A stretch of DNA of 64,000 nucleotides from Bacteriovoracaceae bacterium (GCA_019752535.1 JAIEMA010000035.1:60568-124567), one strand, 5' to 3'; shown: positions 35,251 through 45,098, numbered from the stretch's first letter. Numbers and translations are program-made. Notes: a model not told the origin generated them from the sequence alone.

Positions 35251-36705
35251 CTAATCCTTTCCTGGAACCTTGATAGATGCTTTAGGGGATTCTTCCAGCT
35301 CTTTTCCTGTGTCCTGAGTGGAGGTCGTGATCTTTCTCTTTTGTTCTTCTGCAACCATCTGAGCAATAAGTTGGTGTGCCTTGATGGCACTTTCTTCCGC
35401 TTCTCTTTTGTATGATAGGGCCTGAAGGTTAGCCTTTGATGTTTCTATGATGAGATCACAGTTTCTTTGAGCGATTGCACTTTGCACTTCAGGATCTTTT
35501 TTGCATTTATCGAGTGCAAGTGTCAGGATGTCTGAAAACCTATCAGTGAGTTTTACAAATGTGGCTGAAGAAGCGAATCTATCCGCAGAGAGATCAAGAA
35601 GTTCGCCCCCCGGAGAATCTGCAAGGGGGACAAGGAGCAGTAATTGATTTGGGGTTATGATGAAAGAAGGATCACTCCCATCATTCGTCGGACGGTGCAG
35701 GGGAGATGGTTCTTTATCTTTTTCCCATTGCTTCTTATTTGTCCAAAGATGTTCCGATCTTTTAATAGCTTCAAGTGGAGAATACCCCTGACTTGACCAT
35801 CTTTGCATTTCACGGACGGTTTGAATGATAAAGTCTCGTGTTTGAACCGTCATTTTGGCGTATTCAACATCGACATTTGGTTGAAATGTCCCACCGTTCA
35901 TAATCGTGGCACTGTTTCTAACAGTGATTCCTGGGAAGAGAGTCGTCATTAACTCCTTTGTCTTGTACTTGCGAGAGTAAAGGTGTCCCCCTGAGTTCAT
36001 GTAGTAGGCCCCATTTCTAGTATTCACGGAGGTTGGAAATAACGAGTTGATGAATCGATCTATATCAAACTCAGAAGTGGAGTCTGCAAGATTTGCTGAG
36101 TTGTTCAGTTTGTCTTCTTTTGAAGGTGGCTCAGAACCGTTTCTGTTTTGGCCGTTGATACAAACTTCACGGGCCTCACTGGCAGATCGTCCTTGAGAAG
36201 TCATGTGTTGAATACAGCGACGAAGTTGACTGTTCGCCGGAGCTGTTGCGTTTCCAATTCCATCAAGCATTTGACAGGTATCGAATGTGAGGTCAGTTTC
36301 AAAAGCGGCCATGAGTTCGGATTGGTTAAAAACGTGGCAAAACGTAGGGGAGACGTTACAAGCTAGCATAGAAGGAAGGGCACCACTTATATCCATGACC
36401 GCTTGTTGAGCTTGTCGGAAAACTCTATCTCCCACATTCTTCCAATATTGCTTAGAGAGAAGTTGTTTTGGAAGATGAAGTTGAGTTGTAGTCCAGTCGG
36501 TGTAGCCACAGACTTGTTGAGCGGTAAGGCCTAGTTTGACATCGATTAGACGAATAGAGTTTCCTGAAGGAGGTTGTCGCGTTTTAAATCCAAATGGTGC
36601 AATTATTCGATTTCCACCTTCGTAACGAGATGAGACTTTTGCAAAAGCAATATCTGAAAATGTAGCACTCAAGCAAAGAGCTAAGATCATATCAATCAGT
36701 TTCAT
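35251..36705 (-). CDS. TraH-like exported pilus assembly protein
   Basis: 484 residues with signal peptide (MKLIDMILALCLSATFSDIAFA). After the signal come CGYTDW, LPSMLACNVSPTFCHVFNQ and FDTCQMLDGIG, a spacing of cysteines like TraH, and a C-terminal coiled stretch rich in Ala, Glu, Lys. It lies immediately after traC and before the TraG-like gene, as TraH precedes TraG in F. Assignment rests on position and Cys pattern, not on a clear motif. Confidence 0.6.
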   Translation of the reverse strand: MKLIDMILALCLSATFSDIAFAKVSSRYEGGNRIIAPFGFKTRQPPSGNSIRLIDVKLGLTAQQVCGYTDWTTTQLHLPKQLLSKQYWKNVGDRVFRQAQQAVMDISGALPSMLACNVSPTFCHVFNQSELMAAFETDLTFDTCQMLDGIGNATAPANSQLRRCIQHMTSQGRSASEAREVCINGQNRNGSEPPSKEDKLNNSANLADSTSEFDIDRFINSLFPTSVNTRNGAYYMNSGGHLYSRKYKTKELMTTLFPGITVRNSATIMNGGTFQPNVDVEYAKMTVQTRDFIIQTVREMQRWSSQGYSPLEAIKRSEHLWTNKKQWEKDKEPSPLHRPTNDGSDPSFIITPNQLLLLVPLADSPGGELLDLSADRFASSATFVKLTDRFSDILTLALDKCKKDPEVQSAIAQRNCDLIIETSKANLQALSYKREAEESAIKAHQLIAQMVAEEQKRKITTSTQDTGKELEESPKASIKVPGKD

Positions 36706-36707
36706 GG

Positions 36708-39308
36708 TTAAAGTCCTTTTCCGAATGGATGATGATTTTTCATGAATTGTAGAGAATCAAAAGGAGAAAGACCTTTTTGGCGAAGTTCTCTGTAGAGATT
36801 CATTTGGGAACCTGATGAAGTGGTCAGGGCATCTATGAAACTGGAGAGAATGAGGTAGAAGGAGCCTACATAAGGAGCTGTATCGTTCTCTGAATAAATA
36901 AGGATTGAACTTCTTTTATATTCAATTTCTTTTTTGAGAGATTTTAGAATTTGCCAAAAGGCTTCATTGAATTGATTTCCCCATGCTCTTTTCGCGTTTT
37001 CATATAGTGATCCAAGAGGAAGAAAAATCTTAATAGTGGATAGCTCCCAGAAAGACACTCCTGCCGGCTTAGTTGTGTAGTCATCAACATTGTTTGTGAT
37101 GGCGATAGGTTGAGCGTTGAGTTTGGCAGTTGTTTTTACAATAAGCTTGATGTTCTGTTCATTAAGCTTTTGGGCCTCATCATCCCCGTTAAGGAGAATC
37201 CCAAATTCTTCAAAGATGATGAGCTTAGGGACAGAAGTAGGAAGTTTTGCTAAATCTCTTGATATTTTTATGAAGGCCATCATGGCAGAAATTTGTCTTA
37301 GAACTTCATCCGTATTTCCATCGAGATCATAAACCAGGATTCTTGCTTCATGGCTTTGCTCGTCGATTTTTTCATAACGGTTAAAGATGAAACCAAATTG
37401 ACCTGTCTGATAGAGATTTACAGACCAGAGAGCGAGGTCTTTATTGGCCTGGTCTGCTCCTTGAACTCCAGAGCTGGAAAGTGTGGCCACTGCTTGCGGA
37501 AGAGAGGCAAGAACATCATCCCATATAGGATGAGGAGCTGACTCGATTGAGCCAAATTTTCTTTTGGTGGTAAGATTCGAGTTGTAGGAAATTTTAAGGG
37601 CTTCTCGTAGAAGTTCAGTATGAACAGCGGAGAATTTAATACCTGGATTCTTTTGGATAATGGCTGTTGAAATGAGAAGGAATATGGCCTCAATATCATC
37701 CATGTCATACTTGTCACCAAGGGCAAAAGGAGAATAACTATTCTCCTTAAGTTTTTCTTCAGAGAACTGGACGATCTTTCCACCAAGAAGGTCACAAAGT
37801 TTAAGGTAGGATGTCTTAATGTCAATGATCCTCACGATACCATTTGGATTCTTCTCAAGAAACTCCAAGATCAAATTGTTTGTCAGAACGGATTTTCCAC
37901 CGCGAGACATTCCTAAAACAGCAGTGATTTTATTTCCCTCTCCTGCAAAAATATCAGTCCGTGTAGGCGTTCCACTGCGAGAGGCATAAAATCTTAGACC
38001 GTGATTATTGGTTGGCCCATGATAAAGGGGCAAGAAGGCCAGAGCGTTCTCCAGCCTTATCTTGCGTGATCTCCCTTTAAGTTTGTTGGCATCGGCCCGA
38101 CAATTCAGTGGGAGAGATGTTACAAACATATTGGTCAGAATCTGACTTTCTCGGACGAGTCTCGCCCCAATATAGTCTTGGGCAAGAGATTCCAGAAGGC
38201 CATCTTTGTCTTGTGCAGGATTATAGACAACGAGCCTGACCGATTGTGTTCCATGGGGGCGTTGAGCATCAACATTACCTCTGAAAGAAATGAATTCTTG
38301 AAATTCGATGTCAGTCGTTTTCTTCCGTCCATAGAATGTTTCACGGGCAATGAGGTCTTTAGTCACCTCCTTACTTCCGTGAGTGAAAATCCATACGAGA
38401 TCGAAGTTCTTGTATGGAATCGAGTCTATGAAATGGCGAAAACGGCCGTAGGAATAACCTCTAGGAATCTGCTCCAGGTGATAAGTTCCTAATGAGCGGT
38501 TATTCTCCTTATCAAGAAGAAGATTCCCTTCTTCCTGATAAGAAGGTGAATAGAGGCATTTTTCTAGGGATTCATCCCCATCATAAATAGGCTTGTCTTC
38601 GCCAGCGAATAGCATATTTTGAATAAGGGAAAGAACTTCTATTCTAGGCACTCTCTCTAATGAATAGGAACTTGAAAAATGACGCTCAAAATTAATTAAC
38701 TCATTCTTAAAGACCTCATAAGTTTTGAAGAACGATTCAAGGTGATCTGACTTTGAGGCGTTTAAAGTTTTTCTGAATGGAGCAATGAGGCTTCCAAGGA
38801 TGGGGTTTTCTTTTTCCATTCGGTGAGTGGGAGAAAACCTGATTGTAATGAAAAATGATTTATCAACAAGACCATGAGAGAAAAGATTTTCTTCTTCCTC
38901 CTTGAGTATCTTTCCGATAATTGAATCACTGAAAACTTGTGCCCGGCCATTCACTACTTTAGATGGTGGTACTTTAAGTTCACGTTGCTTGAGAATAAGT
39001 TGGACAATCGTATTTCGTAGGTTTAGGTGAGATGGTATTCCACTCGACACACTTCTTATTCCTTTCATAAATGAGTGAAGGCTTTCTAATAGTCCGTCGT
39101 GGTCTAAGATTTCGTCATAGACTCCAGTAAATTTGTAAATGACACCAAGATCACCGTTACTTAAAAGAACGATATTATCATCAGTGAAATCACGGAGCTG
39201 GATGTGACGTTCACTAAAGCTGTCTGGAAGGTTTGATAAACCCTTTTGATAGTCTTTATTGGTTCTAAATGTGGCATCCCTGAATTGTCTTAAAACGTCA
39301 GCAACCAT
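36708..39308 (-). CDS. traC: TraC/VirB4-family conjugation ATPase
   Basis: 866 residues from the ATG at 39308, chosen because GAGGTAAAC lies directly before it; an in-frame ATG at 39362 is inside the lipoprotein gene. Walker A GMSRGGKSVL lies near 465, followed by RIIDIKTSYLKLCDLLGG, and Walker B KLIIFEEFGILL. The N-terminal half has the TraC segments TDDNIVLLSNGDLGVIYKF and RSGTPTRTDIFAG. It powers pilus assembly and substrate transfer at the inner membrane. Nine bases after the lipoprotein stop. Confidence 0.93.
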   Translation of the reverse strand: MVADVLRQFRDATFRTNKDYQKGLSNLPDSFSERHIQLRDFTDDNIVLLSNGDLGVIYKFTGVYDEILDHDGLLESLHSFMKGIRSVSSGIPSHLNLRNTIVQLILKQRELKVPPSKVVNGRAQVFSDSIIGKILKEEEENLFSHGLVDKSFFITIRFSPTHRMEKENPILGSLIAPFRKTLNASKSDHLESFFKTYEVFKNELINFERHFSSSYSLERVPRIEVLSLIQNMLFAGEDKPIYDGDESLEKCLYSPSYQEEGNLLLDKENNRSLGTYHLEQIPRGYSYGRFRHFIDSIPYKNFDLVWIFTHGSKEVTKDLIARETFYGRKKTTDIEFQEFISFRGNVDAQRPHGTQSVRLVVYNPAQDKDGLLESLAQDYIGARLVRESQILTNMFVTSLPLNCRADANKLKGRSRKIRLENALAFLPLYHGPTNNHGLRFYASRSGTPTRTDIFAGEGNKITAVLGMSRGGKSVLTNNLILEFLEKNPNGIVRIIDIKTSYLKLCDLLGGKIVQFSEEKLKENSYSPFALGDKYDMDDIEAIFLLISTAIIQKNPGIKFSAVHTELLREALKISYNSNLTTKRKFGSIESAPHPIWDDVLASLPQAVATLSSSGVQGADQANKDLALWSVNLYQTGQFGFIFNRYEKIDEQSHEARILVYDLDGNTDEVLRQISAMMAFIKISRDLAKLPTSVPKLIIFEEFGILLNGDDEAQKLNEQNIKLIVKTTAKLNAQPIAITNNVDDYTTKPAGVSFWELSTIKIFLPLGSLYENAKRAWGNQFNEAFWQILKSLKKEIEYKRSSILIYSENDTAPYVGSFYLILSSFIDALTTSSGSQMNLYRELRQKGLSPFDSLQFMKNHHPFGKGL

Positions 39309-39316
39309 GTTTACCT

Positions 39317-40045
39317 CTACGGTTTGTAAAATGTGACTTGAATTTGAGGGTCTAAGTTCCAAAGAGCATTTGGAGTTTTTTGCGTTTTTACTCGGTAGCG
39401 GACATTATTCAGTCTCACTCCAAAAAGAGCTTTATCCTTGATGCAATTAACTTTATAACCCCCCTTGATGAAGCGAGAGCCGAAGCAGTTAGAGAGATCA
39501 AATTCAACTTGAAGCTTGTTACAGTCGCCATTTTGAACGATCTTAGGCTTTGCACACCTGTAATGATTTACAACCTTTTGGTCTTTCTTCTTGATTGATG
39601 AATCCCGAAGACGAACGTAATCCTGAAAGGATTCTGCCCCCGGTGTCTTGGGGAAGAATAGTGATGGAGTAGAAGCAAGTCTTGAGCCCCCCATTTCTCT
39701 GAAGATAGGAGGTCTTTCTTTCGTTTCATTCTTAGGAGATTCACTTGGCTTAGGAGTGGATGGCTTTTTCTCTTCTTCTTGTCGTGGGATCAGTTCATTA
39801 AGGGAAAGTTCTTCTCTGCCAACATAAACCAGAAGTTTTCCCTGAAGAGAGATATGCCCGTCTGGTAATAAATAGGGATATGAAACCGATTCTACATAGA
39901 TTGGACGACCTGAGTGAACGTAAGTGACTCGCCCTTGCGGATCTTTGGGCTGATCATCCATCATCATTTTTTTAAGCTGCATTTCTCCTTTTGGAAGTGA
40001 GGTGCAGGCCGAGAGAAAGAGTAGAGAGAAAATAAGTGTTTTCAT
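39317..40045 (-). CDS. Lipoprotein in the TraV position
   Basis: 242 residues with a lipobox (LLFLSACTSL, Cys14). A Pro/Lys/Glu-rich linker (about 85-115) precedes a C-terminal domain with four cysteines (YRCAKP, NGDCNK, LSNCFG, VNCIKD). TraV is the small outer-membrane lipoprotein that with TraB and TraK forms the conjugation core complex, and this gene sits between traB and traC as traV does in F. Sequence similarity to TraV itself is not evident. Confidence 0.65.
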   Translation of the reverse strand: MKTLIFSLLFLSACTSLPKGEMQLKKMMMDDQPKDPQGRVTYVHSGRPIYVESVSYPYLLPDGHISLQGKLLVYVGREELSLNELIPRQEEEKKPSTPKPSESPKNETKERPPIFREMGGSRLASTPSLFFPKTPGAESFQDYVRLRDSSIKKKDQKVVNHYRCAKPKIVQNGDCNKLQVEFDLSNCFGSRFIKGGYKVNCIKDKALFGVRLNNVRYRVKTQKTPNALWNLDPQIQVTFYKP

Positions 40046-41163
40046 GGAAGCTCCTTATAATGAAGTTTGATCGAATCATTTGTATTAATTCGATTGGTTG
40101 ATGAATTGTTTGCTGTAAAGAAAACTTCAGGGATTTGGACTTCGCCTTCGACACTTAGATAGATTTTCGTTCCAGGGGGAACTGCAATCGTTGGTGAGAG
40201 CTTTGTGTAATAATCAACCCACCAGTTGAGAAATTTCCCTGAAGCTCCAGCGGCGGTTTGACCTATGATATAGCTGTCTTTATTTCCTGAAACATTTGTC
40301 CCTGTAGCCGTTGTTCCTGAAAGACCACCACCAACCACTTCAGTATTTGTTTGTGATTTGGCCATGGCTTCTCCAAAGGCCGTTGTCCCATCTCGAAGAA
40401 ATGACAGGGCCGCTGCCGCAAGTTTTCCATTCGCAAGAAGTGTTCCCTTAATTCCTAGATATTCGTCTCTTTCATCTTTGATGTGGGCCACAATAGGAAG
40501 GTCGAAAGTTTTCCCATTAGGTGATCGACAAGAAATGGAATATGCCGATCCAAAAAGTCTTTCCGTACTGTAATCTGCGGATAGCTTCACCCACGCGATA
40601 CAGCCAGTGAGTTCTACAACCGTCTTGTTTGGCCCTAAAAAAGCATAATCAAGACGGACATCAATGGACTTCACATCACTGGCAATTTCAATACCGCTCA
40701 ACAATGTGGCAAGAGCTGATGAACCACTCGGTAGAGTGATTGTTTTTGGAATTTCATTGTTCTTTATATAGCGGAGATTACTTTTAAAGATACGAACATC
40801 GTTTTGATCTTCATAAGCCGACTCTTTCTGGATAGAAGATGAAACGATATGAACTTCATCAAGTGCGGGTGGAGCAGATAGAGATTCTTCTGCAATGCTT
40901 GGAGAAGGTTTTTCTACATGAGCAGGGACTTCTTTTGTCGCCTCTTGAGGATTTTCAAGAATTTTCTTAGAAGCCTCAATGCTTTTCTTTAAAAAGTGGT
41001 CTTTTAGTGAAATGTTGGGTAATACCCGATCTTCAGGGATGCTTTTTTCTTCATCAGTCGTCAGTTTGGGAGTGACCTGATCTGAGTAGATGGAGTTCCC
41101 GTTCGGGGCTTGAGCAAAACTATTTGCTGATAAAATGAACAGGATAATAAATGGATATTTCAT
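40042..41163 (-). CDS. traB: TraB/VirB10-family core-complex protein
   Basis: 373 residues. N-terminal signal/anchor, a Pro/Glu-rich periplasmic spacer (about 60-110), then the VirB10-like beta domain: LPSGSSALATLLSGIE, ELTGCIAWVKLSADYSTER, RDEYLGIKGTLLANGK and the ending VPPGTKIYLSVEGEVQIP, all strong TraB features. It spans from inner to outer membrane as the scaffold of the channel. An ATGA-type overlap joins it to its neighbours on both sides. Confidence 0.88.
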   Translation of the reverse strand: MKYPFIILFILSANSFAQAPNGNSIYSDQVTPKLTTDEEKSIPEDRVLPNISLKDHFLKKSIEASKKILENPQEATKEVPAHVEKPSPSIAEESLSAPPALDEVHIVSSSIQKESAYEDQNDVRIFKSNLRYIKNNEIPKTITLPSGSSALATLLSGIEIASDVKSIDVRLDYAFLGPNKTVVELTGCIAWVKLSADYSTERLFGSAYSISCRSPNGKTFDLPIVAHIKDERDEYLGIKGTLLANGKLAAAALSFLRDGTTAFGEAMAKSQTNTEVVGGGLSGTTATGTNVSGNKDSYIIGQTAAGASGKFLNWWVDYYTKLSPTIAVPPGTKIYLSVEGEVQIPEVFFTANNSSTNRINTNDSIKLHYKELP

Positions 41164-41981
41164 GGTAGTTTCTCCAGAAGTTCTTCAGTGGAGATGTCAC
41201 TTGAACTAAGGATAAAAAGAGAGAGGGGCTTATCTTCATCCCATTGAGCTTTTGAGTGTCCTTTAAGAGATTTCCACGCTGAGAAGTAGAGTTGGTTAAG
41301 TTGGACTTTTTGTAATTCGGGAAGACTTGTTGAATCCCTCTGGGGGATAGTGTTTATCCTCCAGACTTTGTACTTATCTCGGTCTGTCCCAATGTAGCTC
41401 ACCTCATAAAGGGCCAGCTTTGTCTTTTTAGAAACAGGACTCTCTTTTGAAGTTGTAATGTCATAGAAATCAATCAGCTCACCGCCAGAGATGAAGTTTT
41501 GAAAGACTTGTAGCGAATCATTGCTGTAGCGAGCTTCTTTGCGAGAAGCCTTGCTGAATACATTGATAAATTCAATCGAGGGACGCTTGATCGACGGGGA
41601 TGTTTTAAAGCGAATTGTAGCTGTCTCTTTGTTAGCAAGCTTTATATCGCAAAGAGTTGATTGCGAATCCTGGTAAGGGCGGAGCTTAAGCATCCGCTCC
41701 GTTCCCTCGCCAGTTGCTTTTCCTGATGTCGTTTGATTCCATTCCAGACTATTAAGGGACTGGATTTGATCCTGTTCCGTATTCTCTATAGGAAAGAAGT
41801 CAACCACCCCTGATGGATGACAAACTCGTGCGATAGGTGGAGAAGGAAACACAAGTAGGGAAGGCTCTTGAGAGTTTACGAGAACATCTTTGATTCCATC
41901 TCCATAATAGATCTGCTCAAATGCTTGGGCCTTTGCGACTACCATAAGAACGACCAAGGTCATTATTTTATTTTTTAGTTT
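41160..41981 (-). CDS. TraK-like periplasmic core protein
   Basis: 273 residues from the ATG at 41981, chosen because a signal peptide (MKLKNKIMTLVVLMVVAKAQA) starts there and GGAG lies nine bases upstream. The mature part has VLVNSQEPSLLVFPSPP, SGKATGEGTERMLKLRP and a C-terminal domain with KVWRINTIPQ. Between TraE and TraB this is where TraK/VirB9 sits. Overall similarity to TraK is weak by eye. Confidence 0.7.
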   Translation of the reverse strand, partial: KLKNKIMTLVVLMVVAKAQAFEQIYYGDGIKDVLVNSQEPSLLVFPSPPIARVCHPSGVVDFFPIENTEQDQIQSLNSLEWNQTTSGKATGEGTERMLKLRPYQDSQSTLCDIKLANKETATIRFKTSPSIKRPSIEFINVFSKASRKEARYSNDSLQVFQNFISGGELIDFYDITTSKESPVSKKTKLALYEVSYIGTDRDKYKVWRINTIPQRDSTSLPELQKVQLNQLYFSAWKSLKGHSKAQWDEDKPLSLFILSSSDISTEELLEKLP

Positions 41982-42723
41982 CATCTGGGAGAACTCCTGA
42001 TAAAGCGGCATCAAATTGGGCTTTAATGTTTGTATATGGTGACTCACTTGAGTCATCGACTTTGAGTCGAGTCATCCTGACAGCAAATGGGTTATTCTCA
42101 TCTGGATAGACACCGCTAGAAACTATGAGATAAGCGACTTCTTTCTCTGAGAAAGGTTCGTTGTTGTTAATGTAAAGCCGTCTCTTTCCAACGACGAGAG
42201 CACACGCACGTTGGATTTGCTCACACCACTTAAACTCACTTCTTTGCCAGTCAAACTGAAATGTGCTGATCATTTTGTTATCAATGATCTTTTGAACAAA
42301 GTTCGAGACATTGAGATTGGCCTTCGTCAGTTGGGTTAGACCGTGGTCGTAGTAATCTTTAAAGAGTTCTTGATAAGAGTCTTCGATACTTTCATAAGTC
42401 CACTGCTCTAGGAGTTCGACAACTCGCTTTGATACCGCCTTGATATAAGTATCAGAAAGATAGGCTTCCGCAGGGACAACTAGCTTTCGGTGGATTCCTG
42501 GAACCAGAACGAGTCTTTGGGAGTTAATACCTTTCATAAGCTGAATCCCAAAGATGATGGAGGTTGCGGAACTTAAGACCATGACAAAGGCAATGATGAT
42601 CAAAATAGAGCGCAATAGATGATTCTCAGCCTTGAGTCCGAGATTTTGATCTAACCAAGATCCTGAACTGGTTGCTGGCGAAAGAATGAGTCGATCAAAA
42701 AATGATTTTAGTCGTTTAAGCAC
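41968..42723 (-). CDS. traE: TraE/VirB8-like inner-membrane protein
   Basis: 251 residues. One membrane helix (about 38-60) after a short cytoplasmic tail, then a periplasmic domain beginning LVLVPGIHRKLVVPAEAYLS, typical of TraE. It belongs to the inner-membrane platform of the channel. Overlaps the TraK-like start by 14 bases and the TraL stop by eight. Confidence 0.85.
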   Translation of the reverse strand: MLKRLKSFFDRLILSPATSSGSWLDQNLGLKAENHLLRSILIIIAFVMVLSSATSIIFGIQLMKGINSQRLVLVPGIHRKLVVPAEAYLSDTYIKAVSKRVVELLEQWTYESIEDSYQELFKDYYDHGLTQLTKANLNVSNFVQKIIDNKMISTFQFDWQRSEFKWCEQIQRACALVVGKRRLYINNNEPFSEKEVAYLIVSSGVYPDENNPFAVRMTRLKVDDSSESPYTNIKAQFDAALSGVLPDETKK

Positions 42724-43036
42724 GGTAAGCCTCCTGCGGAAGGTTGAGGCCTACCAGAGATGGAAATAGGTCTTTTAAGAATGGGAAATTTTCAACAAGA
42801 CGGGTAAACCACCCTTGGTACTCAATGGGGTGTCCTTCTTTTTCAGCGAAAAAGAATTTCCTTACAATAGAGATGAAAGAAAAGACAGCAAGGAAAGCGA
42901 GGAAAGGGTTGATGATGAGAAAGCCCAGAAAGATGTAAATACACCATGGCATTGCTGGAACTTTTACTCCAAGGACATGAATTTCATGCTCCACATTTTC
43001 AATTTTAAATAACTCTTCTTTTGAATAGTCGTACAT
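42716..43036 (-). CDS. traL: TraL/VirB3-like membrane protein
   Basis: 106 residues, the usual size for TraL. A hydrophobic hairpin (about 28-60) is followed by a basic cytoplasmic part ending in the LNLPQEAYRA tail. TraL helps assemble the pilus with TraC and TraE. It lies directly between the pilin-like genes and traE, as in F. Confidence 0.8.
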   Translation of the reverse strand: MYDYSKEELFKIENVEHEIHVLGVKVPAMPWCIYIFLGFLIINPFLAFLAVFSFISIVRKFFFAEKEGHPIEYQGWFTRLVENFPFLKDLFPSLVGLNLPQEAYRA

Positions 43037-43044
43037 TTGTCCTC

Positions 43045-43395
43045 CTACAGGGCAATCGAGCCAGCTAAGTAAATGGTGATTCCGCTGATAAGTGCTCCAG
43101 CAAAAGGGCCTAGACTTCCCACATAGTCGTCATCACTTAACTTTTTACTGCCTTTGATAAGGAAAACGATGGTAGCGAGAAGGGCCACGCCACCGAGAAT
43201 CCAGTTGGTCATGGCGACTGCTTTGGTTGCTTTCTCATTTCCTGCGAGTAGGCCTTCAGGATTTTGAATACAGGCCCTGGTCATGGAAGATTGGCCTGAA
43301 CAGCTTTGGGCATGGGCCTTGCTTTGGTCTAAGACCAGGATTGAAAAAAGAGAAATGAGGACAAACCAGTACCATCTGCGAGCTAGGCTCAACAT
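43045..43395 (-). CDS. Pilin-like protein 1 (TraA/VirB2 type)
   Basis: 116 residues. A long signal peptide ending near AHA-Q (about residue 30) leaves a mature protein with two hydrophobic helices (about 66-85 and 95-114) separated by a short charged loop KGSKKLSDDDY, the fold of conjugative pilins. Two cysteines occur just after the signal. Placed just upstream of traL, as traA is in F. Confidence 0.7.
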   Translation of the reverse strand: MLSLARRWYWFVLISLFSILVLDQSKAHAQSCSGQSSMTRACIQNPEGLLAGNEKATKAVAMTNWILGGVALLATIVFLIKGSKKLSDDDYVGSLGPFAGALISGITIYLAGSIAL

Positions 43396-43434
43396 AAAAA
43401 CCTCCAGAAATGAATTGTGAGTTAAGTCAGTTTT

Positions 43435-43719
43435 TTAACTCAGAGGAAGGGCGTAATAGGTCGCTCCACCTGCAATGATGGCTCCTGCAAGGCTGAGAGA
43501 AGCTCGATAGTAATTTTCATCGGCCAGATTTTTTGAAGCCGCAAAGAGTAACGACACACAGGCGATGATAACAAAGGCTTTCAAGGCCCAGAGAGTGAAC
43601 TGCATCGTTGCTTGGTGGTCACTTGTCTTTGTTAAGTCAGGAGATGGAGAGAATGGCACAGACCATCCCAAAGACTTATTTGATGAAACGAGCATTGTTG
43701 TTGCTAAAAAAGTTCTCAT
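43435..43719 (-). CDS. Pilin-like protein 2
   Basis: 94 residues with two hydrophobic helices (about 43-63 and 73-92) and a polar loop ASKNLADENYYRAS that closely mirrors KGSKKLSDDDY of the neighbouring pilin-like protein, so the pair may be paralogues. The N-terminal part is a weak signal sequence. Its start overlaps the thioredoxin-like gene as ATGA. Either could be the main pilin. Confidence 0.6.
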   Translation of the reverse strand: MRTFLATTMLVSSNKSLGWSVPFSPSPDLTKTSDHQATMQFTLWALKAFVIIACVSLLFAASKNLADENYYRASLSLAGAIIAGGATYYALPLS

Positions 43720-44486
43720 TTGTTTTCTCCTTGAGTGTTCATTAGGGAAGCCATGGCGAGAAGAATTTCTTCTTGGGGGCGATTCCCTTTTAAGATATTT
43801 ACAGTTTTTGTTTTAGGATCGTGTAGAACCAGAAGAGGAACTTCACCAGTTTTAAGATATTCCTGTTTGGTAGATTCTGATGCAAATTCTGTTCGCGGAA
43901 GTCCCTCGAAATGAGTAGGACTTTCCTGTGAGTCCACTTGTAGCGGACTCACATTCGGAAAGGATTTAAGGGTCAAGGCCAGTTTTTTACAGTGAGAGCA
44001 CGTCGAGCTGAACAAGAAGTATATCTCTAGTGCTGACGTGCCCTCCTTGCTGTAGGTTTGTTTTTTTATTTTCGGAAGGGCCTTTGCTTGAGCGAGGACA
44101 CCATAACGGTCTTTCATCAACCCTTTCTTGATAAGTTCTTTCTGGGCCTCGGTAATAGCTTCAAGCATGATTTGGAGATACTTAGCTTTGGTTTCCATTC
44201 TAAGAAGCCAAAGTTTGGCATTTTCTTTATTCGGATTTCTGGCAAAGAGAACAAATCCTGCATCAGGGCGATGGTTTCCTTCATTCCAGAATTCTTCAAA
44301 GGCTGGATTAAGGTAAGGGAGCCATGAATCAGAAACCTTCACATCCGCCGGAATTTTGATTCTTTCAGCAGTCTGCTCAATTTCACCCTTGGAGGGTGGA
44401 GGAAGAACATTTCCTTGAAGAGTGTTAAACTGAGCAGCAAGGAGGTTTGAGCTTAAAAGAAAAAGGATTAAAAATTTCATCTTCAT
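43716..44486 (-). CDS. TraF-like periplasmic thioredoxin-fold protein
   Basis: 256 residues with a signal peptide (MKMKFLILFLLSSNLLAA). The C-terminal half has a thioredoxin fold with the active site FSSTCSHCKKLA (CSHC) and cis-Pro region TGEVPLLVLHDPK. TraF and TrbB of F-like systems have this layout; they assist disulfide formation in Cys-rich transfer proteins, which are plentiful here (TraH-, TraU-like). Confidence 0.78.
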   Translation of the reverse strand: MKMKFLILFLLSSNLLAAQFNTLQGNVLPPPSKGEIEQTAERIKIPADVKVSDSWLPYLNPAFEEFWNEGNHRPDAGFVLFARNPNKENAKLWLLRMETKAKYLQIMLEAITEAQKELIKKGLMKDRYGVLAQAKALPKIKKQTYSKEGTSALEIYFLFSSTCSHCKKLALTLKSFPNVSPLQVDSQESPTHFEGLPRTEFASESTKQEYLKTGEVPLLVLHDPKTKTVNILKGNRPQEEILLAMASLMNTQGENK

Positions 44487-44503
44487 GGTTCCTTAACTGG
44501 CCG

Positions 44504-45067
44504 TTAGACCATCAGCGTGTTTGCAGTTATTGCGAGTTTCATTTCTAACTTTGCGTTCATCTCGTCTTTGTAGTTGTTGAAGTCAGTTAGAATTTTCTGG
44601 AGAACGGCTTCAAATCCCGACCCTTTTTCAAAGATCCCTCTACGGACTTTGGTAAGTGGCCATTCATTTTTGAGATTAGGGTCGCCGCTATAGAGGTACA
44701 TAGGGAGTTCAAGTTTTAGCTCTTTTTCGACGTACTCAGTAAACTGTGTGCCCATCATGTAAGGCATATTGTTGTCTGTGATGATGAAATCAAAGTCGGC
44801 CAGGCGTTCTTTCGTAAGGAAATGAGCGGGTGTTTCAGTGGCGGTGACATCGAAGCCCTTCTTCTCCATAATTTTGCTAATGATTTTGCAAAGAATCTCG
44901 CTGTCTTCACAGATAAGTACCTTCAGTTTATTCTTTTGAGGTTTTGCGGACTCAAAAGGTCTAAGGAAGCGACTAAGGAAACTCTCTCTCTTTTGATGGT
45001 CATTTTTGATCTCTTCCATCTTGGTCATTACTTCAATTTGGATTCTATTTTTTTCTACCTCAATCAT
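44504..45067 (-). CDS. Receiver-domain protein heading the transfer operon
   Basis: 187 residues. An N-terminal charged helix of about 45 residues precedes a CheY-like receiver: acidic pocket CEDSE (54-55), phospho-acceptor D98 in IITDNNMPYMMG and the SGDP segment; the usual Lys lies in FEKGSG. No output domain. AAAGGAG precedes the ATG. It is the first gene after the sigma-54 promoter, so it is made together with the secretion machine and may feed back on the phosphorelay or regulate the machine itself. Confidence 0.85.
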   Translation of the reverse strand: MIEVEKNRIQIEVMTKMEEIKNDHQKRESFLSRFLRPFESAKPQKNKLKVLICEDSEILCKIISKIMEKKGFDVTATETPAHFLTKERLADFDFIITDNNMPYMMGTQFTEYVEKELKLELPMYLYSGDPNLKNEWPLTKVRRGIFEKGSGFEAVLQKILTDFNNYKDEMNAKLEMKLAITANTLMV

Positions 45068-45098
45068 GTGAACTCCTTTGTTCGTTGTTACTTCTTAG

